Origin: Rhodospirillaceae bacterium | GTDB taxonomy: Bacteria > Pseudomonadota > Alphaproteobacteria > UBA7985 | Length of the DNA: 40,297 nt | Reading direction: 5' to 3' | NCBI GenBank assembly: GCA_002700865.1 | Contig: PAFB01000141.1 | Span: 1 to 40,297, forward strand | In this document: piece by piece, positions 28,042-37,437 of the stretch | How positions within the stretch are numbered: position 1 is the first letter of the stretch | How the letters are laid out: every line of letters begins with the position of its first letter | Notes under the pieces: model-generated | The model's database searches: none | What the model was told of the DNA's origin: nothing | What the model saw: the letters and a program-made list of their open reading frames with translations, nothing else | Program-made: the position numbers and the translations under genes

Positions 28042-28929
28042 TCACACACGTCCAAAGCCACCCGCAGCGCTGGACTCACCCGACAGGTAGCGTGACGTCA
28101 CGAGCAGGATCAGGATGGCCGGCGCGATGAACACCAGCGAAATCGCCGCAATCATGGCGTTGTTGCCGCTACCTGCCGCTGAGAACAATAAAGCCGGCAG
28201 CGTGACCACGCGGCCCTGTCCAATCAGGAAGGTGAGCAGGTATTGGCTCCACGACACTAGGAACGCAAACAGCGCAGCAACGAACAGACCGGGGAGAATC
28301 GCCGGCAGCGTGACATCCCAGAATATCCGCCAAGGCGGAGCACCCAGACTGCGCGCCTGCGCTTCGTAGTCGGCATCATAGTTGGCGAAAACCCCGCTGA
28401 GCGTCAGCACCACGTAGGGCATCACCGGCACGAGATGCACCAGGGAAACACCGAACACACTGCCGGCAAGATCAATGGGAATGCCCGCGTTCATCAGCGC
28501 CATGTCCCAGCGAATGAAATTGATGTTCAGACCAAGGCTGAAAGCGATGGGCGGCACGATCGTCGGGGCGATAATCATAAACTCGACGATCTTCTTTCCC
28601 CGGAAGCGATACAAACCAAGCGCGCGGGCAGCGGGCAGACCGATGATCACCGACGTTCCCGTCACCAGCGTTCCGATAGCCAGACTCAGCCACAGCGCAG
28701 AAATGACGTCCGGCACGCCAGTCCAGAGATCGATAAAGCTCTCCAGCGTGCGGTCGCCTGGACGCGGGATCAACTTCAGCCGAACCCAAGCCTGCAGGCT
28801 CCATTCCTTCGGCACCAATTGCGGGTAGAACCAGCGATAGGCGAAGGCGTTGATCATGAACGATATGACCGGCGCGAGGAAAGCGATGCTGATGGCGATG
28901 ACGGCAGCGTAGAAGGGAACACGTCTCAT
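28042..28929 (-). CDS. ABC transporter permease
   Basis: Multi-TM; EAQARSLGAPPWRIFWDVTLPAILPGL EAA-loop. Confidence 0.93.
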   Translation of the reverse strand: MRRVPFYAAVIAISIAFLAPVISFMINAFAYRWFYPQLVPKEWSLQAWVRLKLIPRPGDRTLESFIDLWTGVPDVISALWLSLAIGTLVTGTSVIIGLPAARALGLYRFRGKKIVEFMIIAPTIVPPIAFSLGLNINFIRWDMALMNAGIPIDLAGSVFGVSLVHLVPVMPYVVLTLSGVFANYDADYEAQARSLGAPPWRIFWDVTLPAILPGLFVAALFAFLVSWSQYLLTFLIGQGRVVTLPALLFSAAGSGNNAMIAAISLVFIAPAILILLVTSRYLSGESSAAGGFGRV

Positions 28930-28933
28930 CGGC

Positions 28934-29809
28934 TCAATCCTTCCGCACTGTGCGGGCGGTGATATACATGTAGATGAAGATCAGGACGAGCACGATAAAC
29001 GCGATAATCATGCTCAGCGCCATGCCTTCAGCCCGGGCATTGAGATCGGGGTTGAGGAAGAAGTCCAGTGACATGACCGGGAGCATCTTGGGATAGCCGA
29101 CCCCCAATATCCGCGGCACCTCGTAACTGCCAAAGGTAAAGGCAAAGACGATGATGGATGCCGACATGAGGCCCGGCATGATCAGCGGCAGTGTCACTGT
29201 CCTGAAACGCTGCCAGCGGTTGGCGCCAAGGCTTTGAGCAACCGCCTCGTAATCCTCGCCCAAGGATTGCAGGATCGCCAAAACGATGATGCCGAAGAAG
29301 GCAACTTCCTTCCAGATGTAAGCCAGAATGATCCCGATCCCGTAGGCATCTTTGGTAAGCGCTGGAAAATCGCGCGGCGACGTTACCAGCCCGAGCTCAC
29401 CCAGCATCCGCGAAACCAGACCGCTCTGGCTGAACAGCATGATCATACCGACCGCGATCACCAGATGCGGGATCGGCAGGTTCAGCTGGAAGAAAAACAC
29501 CGCCAGTTTCTTGCCAAAGAACGTGCGCCGCAGCAGCAGAGCCACGAAAATCGCAATCGCAGCGGAAACAAAAGTCGAGCAAAAGGCGACCCACAGGCTC
29601 AAGGTCAGGCCGGACCAGAAGCGGCCGGAGAATTCTTCAGAAAACATGACGCGCAGATAGGCGTCGAAATTGATGTCAGTGGCACCGATGTTCGGATTGT
29701 AGCCAAGGCTCTGCAGGAATCCGTAGAGCAAGGAACCAAAGAACAGAATGCTGATGACGAGCAGCGTCGGTGCCAGCATCACCGCTATTCGGATACGTTC
29801 CCACTTCAT
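28934..29809 (-). CDS. ABC transporter permease
   Basis: Multi-TM; EAVAQSLGANRWQRFRTVTLPLIMPGL EAA-loop. Confidence 0.93.
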   Translation of the reverse strand: MKWERIRIAVMLAPTLLVISILFFGSLLYGFLQSLGYNPNIGATDINFDAYLRVMFSEEFSGRFWSGLTLSLWVAFCSTFVSAAIAIFVALLLRRTFFGKKLAVFFFQLNLPIPHLVIAVGMIMLFSQSGLVSRMLGELGLVTSPRDFPALTKDAYGIGIILAYIWKEVAFFGIIVLAILQSLGEDYEAVAQSLGANRWQRFRTVTLPLIMPGLMSASIIVFAFTFGSYEVPRILGVGYPKMLPVMSLDFFLNPDLNARAEGMALSMIIAFIVLVLIFIYMYITARTVRKD

Positions 29810-29855
29810 ATTGAGTCTCTCGCCTGAGCCTTAAATTCAAATTTTGTAGAAAGGT

Positions 29856-29884
29856 GGGAGGGGGCGTCAACCGCGCCCCCTCCC
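29856..29884. terminator. Strong GC hairpin between binding-protein and permease genes
   Basis: GGGAGGGGGCG (29856-29866) / CGCCCCCTCCC (29874-29884), 7-nt loop, T7 on + strand at 29885-29891. Confidence 0.6.
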
Positions 29885-29910
29885 TTTTTTTACGGTCCTT
29901 ACAACCGGGT

Positions 29911-31197
29911 TTACTCGGGCAGTGGCTCGCCGCGCAGGACGTACTTCTGCCAGTCTTCCTCGATCAGGTTCTGGTACTCACCCGCGATATCAGCCACCAG
30001 CGCACCGGACAAACGAGCTGGGTCAGCCGCAGCGTCGCCCAGGTTCATCATTGCGGTTTCGATGGCTGCAATCTGGTCAGCATCCGTGACACGGGAAACG
30101 TCAATTGCCCAGCCACAGCAGAACCCGTTCGCAGGCTGCACCTGCGCTGCCTGACGATCAGGCCGCAGAACCAGGTTCGCCGTCACCAGTGCTGCCGCTT
30201 TGTTCGGAGCGTTGTATGGGATGGCGAGGTAGTTGAAGTCACCGATCATGTAGTTGTCGAAGCTGAAGGCACGGGACGTCGGTGCAATCACACCGGCACC
30301 AATGTCCGGACCAGCCCCGGCAGGCGACTGGGTAAAGGCAAACTCAACCTCTCCATTCGCAAACAGGCTCTTAAAGTCTGCGTTGCTCTCAGGGTAGGTG
30401 TTGCCTTCGCGCCAGAGGTTTGGCTCCCACGAAATCAGCTCTTTCCATGTTGCCATGCTCCACTGGTCGTAAAGCTCCTGATTGAACGGGCCGACCCACT
30501 GTTCGTGGTTGCCAGACAGTTCGAACATCAGCTGCTTGACAAAGCGGGTCCCGATGAAGTTCCCGGGTCCGGGCGCAACGTAGCTGAATTGGCCCGGGTT
30601 GGCAGCGATCCAGTCCCCGAGTTCCGCGTAAGAACGCGGCAGCTCAGAGTCGCTGAGGCGTGCGCTGTCGTACATGAAGTGGAACTGCGCGCTGGACCAA
30701 GGGCTTTCCATGCCCTCAACCGGCTTGCCAAAGTCGAGGTTAATCGCAGGGTTCCCCCAATCAACCAGCGCCGAGTTTGGAATGCTCTCAGCCCATGGAC
30801 CGTAGAGCAGGCCAGCCTGCTGCATGGTTTTGAAGTTCTCACCGTTGATCCAGATCATATCGACTGAACCCGCGTCGCCATCGGCGCCGGCTTCTTTCTC
30901 AGAAATCACCTGGTTCACGGCATCCACGGTCCCGGCGAGCGGCACGCGCTCAAGGTTGATGCCGTATTCTTCCTTCAGTGGGTCGCCGTAGAATGTATCC
31001 ACGAAGCCGTTGATGGCATCCGAGCCACCCCACATGTACCAATAGACAGTCTGACCGCGGGCTTCCTCCAGCACCTGGTCCCAGCTGTCATAGCCTGGCG
31101 GGGACTCTGCATGAGCATGCACCCCGATTGCGCTGACTGCGGACAGCAGCGCGACTTGGATTGTTCTTTTCAATGAAATCACTTTTCGAACTCCCAT
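29911..31197 (-). CDS. ABC transporter substrate-binding protein (YnjB-like)
   Basis: Signal peptide; VYWYMWGGSDAINGFVD...YGINLERVPLAGTVDAVNQVISEKEAGADGDAGSVDMIWINGENFKTMQQAGLLYGPW. Confidence 0.85.
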   Translation of the reverse strand: MGVRKVISLKRTIQVALLSAVSAIGVHAHAESPPGYDSWDQVLEEARGQTVYWYMWGGSDAINGFVDTFYGDPLKEEYGINLERVPLAGTVDAVNQVISEKEAGADGDAGSVDMIWINGENFKTMQQAGLLYGPWAESIPNSALVDWGNPAINLDFGKPVEGMESPWSSAQFHFMYDSARLSDSELPRSYAELGDWIAANPGQFSYVAPGPGNFIGTRFVKQLMFELSGNHEQWVGPFNQELYDQWSMATWKELISWEPNLWREGNTYPESNADFKSLFANGEVEFAFTQSPAGAGPDIGAGVIAPTSRAFSFDNYMIGDFNYLAIPYNAPNKAAALVTANLVLRPDRQAAQVQPANGFCCGWAIDVSRVTDADQIAAIETAMMNLGDAAADPARLSGALVADIAGEYQNLIEEDWQKYVLRGEPLPE

Positions 31198-31220
31198 TCA
31201 GTGACATTTTGGTTTTTTGT

Positions 31221-32669
31221 TTAGACATTGACCCCGTCGATTTGGACGTGATCGGCGTAAGGTACGGGTTGGAGAAGCTGCATTCCGGTCCAGGCAGCGA
31301 GTTCCATGAGCTCGCTGCTCATGTCCCCCTGACCCATGGCGAAATGATGCTGGACCCCTCTGACCGTCAGGGTGTTAATCAACGCCCAAACGTCGATTTT
31401 CTGGCCATTCATGGTCAGGTTGGAGACCCAGCCTCGGGTCCCGTCAAAGCCCGCGTCAGGGTGATCAACAACCTCGGACCCGAGAACCAGCAGTTGCTTG
31501 GCGTCCTCGTTCAGGTAGCTGATCGTGACAGGCTGAGGGGCGAAGATCTGGTCGCCCGAGACCCCGTAAGGCCCATCAGTGCCGTTGCGGCCCAGCGTGA
31601 CGTGATCCACCCACGCGATGCCATCCTCGTTAGCAAAGTGTCGAGGGGTCACACCGCAGTGCCACATTTGCACGGCCTGTCGCTCAGGATCGAGTGAAGC
31701 CAGATCGAGCAGCGTCGAAGACCCTTCTTTGCCCGAAATCAGGTTCAGCATGTACATGCTGATCGCGCCAAGAACGTCGCCTTCACAGGAAACCGGGAAG
31801 TTGTGATCGCTGCCGAGCCAGCTGTAAGCCATACAGGGAGCAATGTTGTAGAGTTCTTGAATGGTCGACCAGCACTGGACCGCCATCGTGTCGAGTTGCA
31901 TCTCCTGCGAGGTATCCAGCAGCGCAAGGTAAAACCGCGTCACCCGCTCGAAAGACCCGGGATCGGAAAGCACGACCTCGCGCGCTGCGCCCCGGATCAT
32001 TTCCGCCGCCGTTGCGACCCGGCCTGAGTCCATGGCCTCGGCGCGCTTGACGATAGCGGCGAGGTCCATTTGTTCGATGGTCAGTCCAAGGTTGGTCTGC
32101 ATGGCCGCTTCATCCGGCAGCATCCCGTCAAAACCCGGTGAGACACCACCGATCCAGCCGACGCGCGCCGCCCGCAAATTCTTCTCAGCCCGAACCGCCT
32201 TAACCGTCACGGTGAAACGGTTGGAAAATTTCTCCTGATCCGGGTTGCCATAGAACCACTTGAAGGGAATATCGCGATCCTTGAAGTAGCTCTTTATCAG
32301 GCTTGCGTAGTGGCTCATCGACACCATGGAATGCAGCTGAACCGGTCCGGAACTTTGCGGGTCAGGGACCGACCAGAGCCCTAGCTTCGGCGCAGCGTCG
32401 ATAAAGGGATGTAGCTGCTCGCCCATGGCACAGGCGGCGGTTTGGATCAGCAGAAAATCAACCCCGGCAGCTTTGATTTCCCGCGCAGCTTCCTCGGCAT
32501 GCTCCAAAGAGTGGATGGGCCGTTCTACCGCGATCAGATCGAAATCAAGTTCCTGAGCATAGCCCCTGAGCGCTGCAACCGCATTTTCACGCACCCGGTA
32601 CTTCTCGGCGAAGTACGGTGTGATCGACACGCCGACGTATCCAACCCTTAGACGGTGCCGTGCACTCAT
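31221..32669 (-). CDS. L-fucose/L-arabinose isomerase family protein
   Basis: FucI/AraA-like fold pattern: VDFLLIQTAACAMGEQLHPF..., QCWSTIQELYNIAPCMAYSWLGSDHNFPVSCEGDVLGAISMYML. Confidence 0.85.
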   Translation of the reverse strand: MSARHRLRVGYVGVSITPYFAEKYRVRENAVAALRGYAQELDFDLIAVERPIHSLEHAEEAAREIKAAGVDFLLIQTAACAMGEQLHPFIDAAPKLGLWSVPDPQSSGPVQLHSMVSMSHYASLIKSYFKDRDIPFKWFYGNPDQEKFSNRFTVTVKAVRAEKNLRAARVGWIGGVSPGFDGMLPDEAAMQTNLGLTIEQMDLAAIVKRAEAMDSGRVATAAEMIRGAAREVVLSDPGSFERVTRFYLALLDTSQEMQLDTMAVQCWSTIQELYNIAPCMAYSWLGSDHNFPVSCEGDVLGAISMYMLNLISGKEGSSTLLDLASLDPERQAVQMWHCGVTPRHFANEDGIAWVDHVTLGRNGTDGPYGVSGDQIFAPQPVTISYLNEDAKQLLVLGSEVVDHPDAGFDGTRGWVSNLTMNGQKIDVWALINTLTVRGVQHHFAMGQGDMSSELMELAAWTGMQLLQPVPYADHVQIDGVNV

Positions 32670-32757
32670 GGCTCCTTACCTACCAACCCAGTTTCGATGC
32701 CCCACGTTATCGTTAAATCAGGCATGCATTCACCTCATAGTATGTGCTGCTAAAATA

Positions 32758-32788
32758 ATTGCAATGACTAATTTGTAGTAACTTATTT
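32758..32788. promoter_or_regulatory. Operator candidate ATTGCAATGACTAATTTGTAGTAACTTATTT upstream of isomerase-led operon
   Basis: 28/31 identical to 34392-34422; intergenic, about 90-120 bp upstream of the isomerase start. Confidence 0.6.
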
Positions 32789-32916
32789 TTCCAAGAACGA
32801 GCATTTCTACTCCGATGCCTCTCTAATAATCAGGCTGCTAAAACATTGAAAATTCGCGTCTTTTCACATTTCTTGGCGGATGCGTCAGTGCACCCCTTGC
32901 GTCGAAGCACTCCGGG

Positions 32917-34344
32917 TTAGGCGTAGCCGGCGATGGACTTGAGTTCGAGGTACTCATCAATGCCCCATTCACCCTGCTCCCGGCCGTTTCCAGACTGCTT
33001 ATAGCCGCCAAAGGGAGCATAAGCGGACCACTCGGCCCCATTGATCCAAATGGCGCCCGCACGCATTTGCTGAGCCACCCGCCGCGCCCGTTCCAGCGAG
33101 CCGGACTGCACGTATCCCGCGAGGCCGTAGACCGTGTCGTTAGCGATCTCGATTGCCTCTGCTTCGTCACCGTAACCAATGATGGATAGCACGGGGCCAA
33201 AGATTTCTTCGCGGGCGATTGCCATATCGTTGGTGACATCGCCGAACACGGTCGGGCGGATGTAGTACCCGCGATTGAGCCCAGCAGGCCGCCCGACGCC
33301 ACCGGTAACCAGCGTCGCCCCTTCGTCGATCCCCGCCTGGATCAGGCTTTGGATGTGATTGAACTGCCGCTCGTTGACCACTGGCCCCATAGACACGTCC
33401 GTCATCGGATCACCCACCGTGTAGGTCTCCGCAGCCTCACCGGCGAGGGCTTTGGCTTCCTCCATCCGATCCGCTGGAACAAGCAGACGCGACGGCGAAC
33501 GACAGGACTGGCCCACGTTAACAAAGCACCAGTCCACGCCGTCCCGCACCGCTTGTTCCAGATCGGCATCGGGGAGGATGATGTTGGGCGACTTGCCGCC
33601 CAATTCTTGGGAAACACGCTTGACTGTTTCTGCAGCGGCCCGCGCAACGGCAATTCCGGCACGCGTTGACCCCGTAATCGACACCATGTCCACATCCGGG
33701 TGTCGCGCCAGCGCTTCACCGGCGACATGCCCGTAGCCGGTCAGATGGTTGTACACCCCCGGCTGAAACCCCGCCTCGTGCACCAGTTCAGCAAAGCGCA
33801 GGGACGACCGAGGCGAGAATTCTGAAGGCTTGGCGATCATGGTACAGCCAGCCGCGAGCGCGGGCACGACTTTGAGCACCAACTGGTTCATCGGCCAGTT
33901 CCACGGGGTGATGAGCGCACAGACGCCGATAGGCTCCTTCGACAACAGCGTATCACCACGACGCTCCTCAAACGGCATGGTTTCGAGGAAATGAATCAAG
34001 GCTTCAAAGTGCTCGGCACCGATCCAGGCCTGCGTCGAGAGTGAAAAAGCCTGCGTTGACCCCATTTCCTCGACCATCAAGGCGGCGATTTCATCAAAGG
34101 CCTCATTATAGAGCGCGTGGAGTATGCGCAGTAAGCGGATGCGTTCGGCTCGTGTGGTCTGAGAAAATGCCGGAAAAGCCGCCTTTGCCGCTGCGACCGC
34201 AGCGTTAACGTCGTGCTCGTTACCCATGGGGATTTTGCAGATTTCTGCCTCAGAAGCCGGGTTGATCAGCGCGTGGGCCTCACTGCCAACAGGCCGAACC
34301 CATTCTCCGTTGATGTAGAACTTCCCAATGTTTTGCATGTCCAC
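32917..34344 (-). CDS. Aldehyde dehydrogenase family protein
   Basis: ITPWNWPMNQLVLKVVPALAAGCTMIAKPSE, QELGGKSPNIILPDADL, VGQSCRSPSRLLVP, FGGYKQSGNGREQG. Confidence 0.96.
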   Translation of the reverse strand: MDMQNIGKFYINGEWVRPVGSEAHALINPASEAEICKIPMGNEHDVNAAVAAAKAAFPAFSQTTRAERIRLLRILHALYNEAFDEIAALMVEEMGSTQAFSLSTQAWIGAEHFEALIHFLETMPFEERRGDTLLSKEPIGVCALITPWNWPMNQLVLKVVPALAAGCTMIAKPSEFSPRSSLRFAELVHEAGFQPGVYNHLTGYGHVAGEALARHPDVDMVSITGSTRAGIAVARAAAETVKRVSQELGGKSPNIILPDADLEQAVRDGVDWCFVNVGQSCRSPSRLLVPADRMEEAKALAGEAAETYTVGDPMTDVSMGPVVNERQFNHIQSLIQAGIDEGATLVTGGVGRPAGLNRGYYIRPTVFGDVTNDMAIAREEIFGPVLSIIGYGDEAEAIEIANDTVYGLAGYVQSGSLERARRVAQQMRAGAIWINGAEWSAYAPFGGYKQSGNGREQGEWGIDEYLELKSIAGYA

Positions 34345-34391
34345 CCCTCCGCCGAACCTGCGAGAGGTTCAGACTATGGGTTAGGGGATAA

Positions 34392-34422
34392 ATTGCAACG
34401 ACTAATTTGTATTAACATATTT
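34392..34422. promoter_or_regulatory. Operator candidate ATTGCAACGACTAATTTGTATTAACATATTT upstream of ALDH
   Basis: 28/31 identical to 32758-32788; 48-78 bp upstream of the ALDH start. Confidence 0.6.
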
Positions 34423-34433
34423 AAGCGCCGCCC

Positions 34434-36035
34434 TTAGGCCCCCGCAGCCCGGATTATTGATGCTGCCTTCTCGGCAATCATGAAGGTTGGTGCGTTCGTG
34501 TTGGCAGAAGTGATGCGGGGCATGACGGAGGCATCCACCACCCGCAGCCCCTCCGCGGCGTTAACGCACAAGCTCGGATCAACCACCGCACTTTCGTCAC
34601 GGCCCATGCGACAGGTTCCGACCAGGTGGTAGACGGTTGCGGACATGCGGCGAACGGCGTCGATGATCTCTTTGTCGGTCTGGTGCTCGGCACCGGGAAT
34701 GATCTCACGCTGCCAGCGGTGCTTAAACGCCATCTGTTCATAGATCTCCCGAACCATGCGCAACCCCTCGATCATGACCTTCTGGTCCCGTTCGGCGGAC
34801 AGATAATTGGTTGTGATTTTTGGGTCGGAGAGCGGGTTGGCGTCAGCAATCTGCACAGATCCTCGGCTTTCAGGGTGGCACTGCCAGAAAGACGTCGTGA
34901 ACCCGGAATATCGGTGCAGCGGCATGCCGGGCTTATCCACCGACAGCGGCATGACAAACAGCTGCAAATCTGGTTGACCATCCTCCGCATACTTGGAGCA
35001 GGCCGCGCCGCCAACCTGTCCTGCGCCCACCGTAAGCGGACCGCGCTGACCGATCAACCAATCCAGCCCCATTTTGGCCAGGCTGAAGGGATTTCGCACG
35101 TGATCGTTGAGCGACACACCCGGTTCGGCAAGCTCTACAATGGTCCGCATTTGTAAATGATCCTGCAGGTTTTCACCCACTTCGGGAGCATCGTGCCGAA
35201 CCCTTATGCCGTGATGCCGGAGTAACGCCGCCGGGCCGATACCTGAAATCTGCAGCAGTTGCGGGGTCTGCACCGAGCCGCCGCAGAGAATGACTTCAAC
35301 GTCAGCATGGACAGTGTGAACAGCCCCGTCCTGCTGATACCGAACGCCGACAGCGCGCGAGCCCTCAAACACGATTTCGGTGACATGAGCGCGGGTTTCC
35401 ATATCGAGATTGGGACGAGACAGGGCTGGATGCAAAAATGCCGTCGCCGCGCTTTCCCGCCATCGACCCCGAACCGACAACTGGTATCGGCCAACGCCAT
35501 AAGCTGAGGCGCCGTTGAAGTCGTCATTCCAAGGCAAACCAAAGGCCTGTGCTGCCTCTAACCAATCATCGCAGGCGTCGTTCTGGTTCTTCAGATCGCT
35601 GATACGCAAAGGACCCTGCGCGCCGCGATACTGCGAAGGAGCCCCCTCATAGGTTTCGATTGACCTAAAGTGCGGTAGGACATCCTGAAAGGACCAGCCA
35701 TCTGCACCCATGGCTTGCCATTGGTCAAAATCCTGATGCTGACCCCGGATATAGATCAGTCCATTGATCGAGCTGGAACCACCAACGACCCGACCCCTTG
35801 GGCAGTCCATTGACCTGTCCGCAATCCCGGCGTCAGGCTCGCCACGGTAGAGATGCGAAACGCGGGCATCGTAGATGGACTTGTAGTAGCCCACCGGCAG
35901 CTTGAGCCAGAAACCCCGGTCCGCACCACCGCATTCCAGCACCAGAACCCGTGCGGAAGGGTCTTCAGAAAGACGGGCCGCGAGTGTCGAACCTGCAGTC
36001 CCTGAGCCGACGATAACGTAGTCATACCCCTTCAT
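34434..36035 (-). CDS. GMC family oxidoreductase (second copy)
   Basis: YDYVIVGSGTAGSTLAARL, GGSSSINGLIYIRGQHQDFDQW, VYHLVGTCRMGRDESAVVDPSL. Confidence 0.93.
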   Translation of the reverse strand: MKGYDYVIVGSGTAGSTLAARLSEDPSARVLVLECGGADRGFWLKLPVGYYKSIYDARVSHLYRGEPDAGIADRSMDCPRGRVVGGSSSINGLIYIRGQHQDFDQWQAMGADGWSFQDVLPHFRSIETYEGAPSQYRGAQGPLRISDLKNQNDACDDWLEAAQAFGLPWNDDFNGASAYGVGRYQLSVRGRWRESAATAFLHPALSRPNLDMETRAHVTEIVFEGSRAVGVRYQQDGAVHTVHADVEVILCGGSVQTPQLLQISGIGPAALLRHHGIRVRHDAPEVGENLQDHLQMRTIVELAEPGVSLNDHVRNPFSLAKMGLDWLIGQRGPLTVGAGQVGGAACSKYAEDGQPDLQLFVMPLSVDKPGMPLHRYSGFTTSFWQCHPESRGSVQIADANPLSDPKITTNYLSAERDQKVMIEGLRMVREIYEQMAFKHRWQREIIPGAEHQTDKEIIDAVRRMSATVYHLVGTCRMGRDESAVVDPSLCVNAAEGLRVVDASVMPRITSANTNAPTFMIAEKAASIIRAAGA

Positions 36036-36266
36036 CCGGCAGCTCTCCTTTGTCCCTCGAGCGGCAAATCCAGCACCGGTTCATGAGAACATAGGCCATG
36101 TCAGGTAATCAATGAGTTTGATTTTCGGCCTGTAAACAGAGCGGAAAACAGGCTTTTCCCCTTGAAACCCGACGCGGTTCCGCGTCCTAATTTACCCCCG
36201 CGACCAGCCATGAGCCAGCCACAACCAAAGCGGTCGGCAAGCGAGCGTGGCAAAGGGAGAGCGCCC

Positions 36267-37406
36267 ATGATTCACATCACGCGGATACAGGCTTGGGCCT
36301 TCCGCAGTCCGACACCAAAGCCAGTGGCGACGTCCTTTGGCGTCATGCACGACCGCCCGGGCGTTTTGGTCCGTGTCGAGGCCGCGGACGGTGCTTTTGG
36401 CTGGGGTGAAATCTTTGCGAACTGGCCGGCAGCGGGGGCGGAGCACCGTCTGAGACTGCTGCAAATGGATATTGCTCCGTTGGTGTTCGATGCCCGGTTC
36501 GGCCATCCATCTGATGTCTTCCACCACCTCGACAAACAGACCCGCATTCGGGCGGTGCAATGCGGTGAAATTGGTCCCTTTGCGCAAGTCATTGCGGGCT
36601 TGGATATGGCCGTTTGGGACCTCGCCGCGCGCCGTGCTGGTCACCCGCTTCGGCAGTTCATTCGCGCAGACGCCCCCAATCGCGTTGCTGCCTACGCCAG
36701 CGGCATTCCGGCGGCAGATGCCTCCCAAGTCATCCCACGCGCGCGCGCCGCCGGACATCGTCGGTTCAAGGTCAAAGTTGGCTTTGATCTGGCACAGGAC
36801 ACAGCCGCCGTTCGCTCCATCTTCGAACGTGCACAGCCAGAAGAAAAGATTGCCTGTGACGCCAATCAAGCCTGGACCCTGGATCAGGCACAGGCTTTTC
36901 TCAAAGCAGTTGAGGGCCAGCCCCTGCTCTGGCTGGAAGAGCCCTTGCCGATGTTTGAGGATGAGTGCAAGTGGCGTGCGCTGGCCGAGGCATCTTTGAT
37001 CCCCTTGGCCGGCGGGGAAAACATCCATGGTCAAGCGGCCTTCGCCGAAACCATTCAAGCCGGGCACTTAGCCGTAATCCAGCCGGATGTCGCCAAATGG
37101 GGTGGCATCACCGGCTGCCTCGCCGTAGCGCAGCAGGCACGATCAGCGGGCCTGCGCTACTGTCCGCACTTTCTGGGCGCCGGATTGGGCCTTATCGCCT
37201 CAGCCGAGCTGCTGGCAGCGGTCGGGGGTGATGGTTTGCTGGAGGTTGACGTTAACGAAAACCCGCTGAGGACGCTTTTCTTTGATCAGGGGGAACCCAT
37301 CGAGGCTGGTCAATGGATCTGTCACAGTGACAGCGGCCTTGGCGTGCAGCAGCTACCGGAACCGCTGTTCGCCTTTCAAACCAGCGCTTGCGACATTTCC
37401 CAATAA
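36267..37406 (+). CDS. Mandelate racemase/muconate lactonizing enzyme family (enolase superfamily)
   Basis: RFKVKVGFD (KxK), CDANQAW, LEEPLP, GGENIHG, QPDVAKWGGITG; start chosen at internal Met. Confidence 0.92.
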   Translation: MIHITRIQAWAFRSPTPKPVATSFGVMHDRPGVLVRVEAADGAFGWGEIFANWPAAGAEHRLRLLQMDIAPLVFDARFGHPSDVFHHLDKQTRIRAVQCGEIGPFAQVIAGLDMAVWDLAARRAGHPLRQFIRADAPNRVAAYASGIPAADASQVIPRARAAGHRRFKVKVGFDLAQDTAAVRSIFERAQPEEKIACDANQAWTLDQAQAFLKAVEGQPLLWLEEPLPMFEDECKWRALAEASLIPLAGGENIHGQAAFAETIQAGHLAVIQPDVAKWGGITGCLAVAQQARSAGLRYCPHFLGAGLGLIASAELLAAVGGDGLLEVDVNENPLRTLFFDQGEPIEAGQWICHSDSGLGVQQLPEPLFAFQTSACDISQ

Positions 37407-37437
37407 ACCGGCGATTGTCGCGGCTGGATTGCGGGGA

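Noticed and set aside
29854-30867. 337-aa plus-strand ORF opposite the substrate-binding protein
   Set aside because: Overlaps a strongly supported SBP CDS; no motif in its translation.
21675-34344. Sulfosugar (sulfo-EMP-like) interpretation of the isomerase/kinase/LacD-like aldolase/ALDH set
   Set aside because: YihT is LacD-related and its logic fits, but there is no recognisable sulfoquinovosidase, YihV-type kinase or sulfonate exporter here, and GH51 points to a furanoside; kept only as an alternative to test.
36192-37067. 291-aa minus-strand ORF inside the enolase-superfamily gene
   Set aside because: Antisense to an ORF with all expected MR/MLE motifs.
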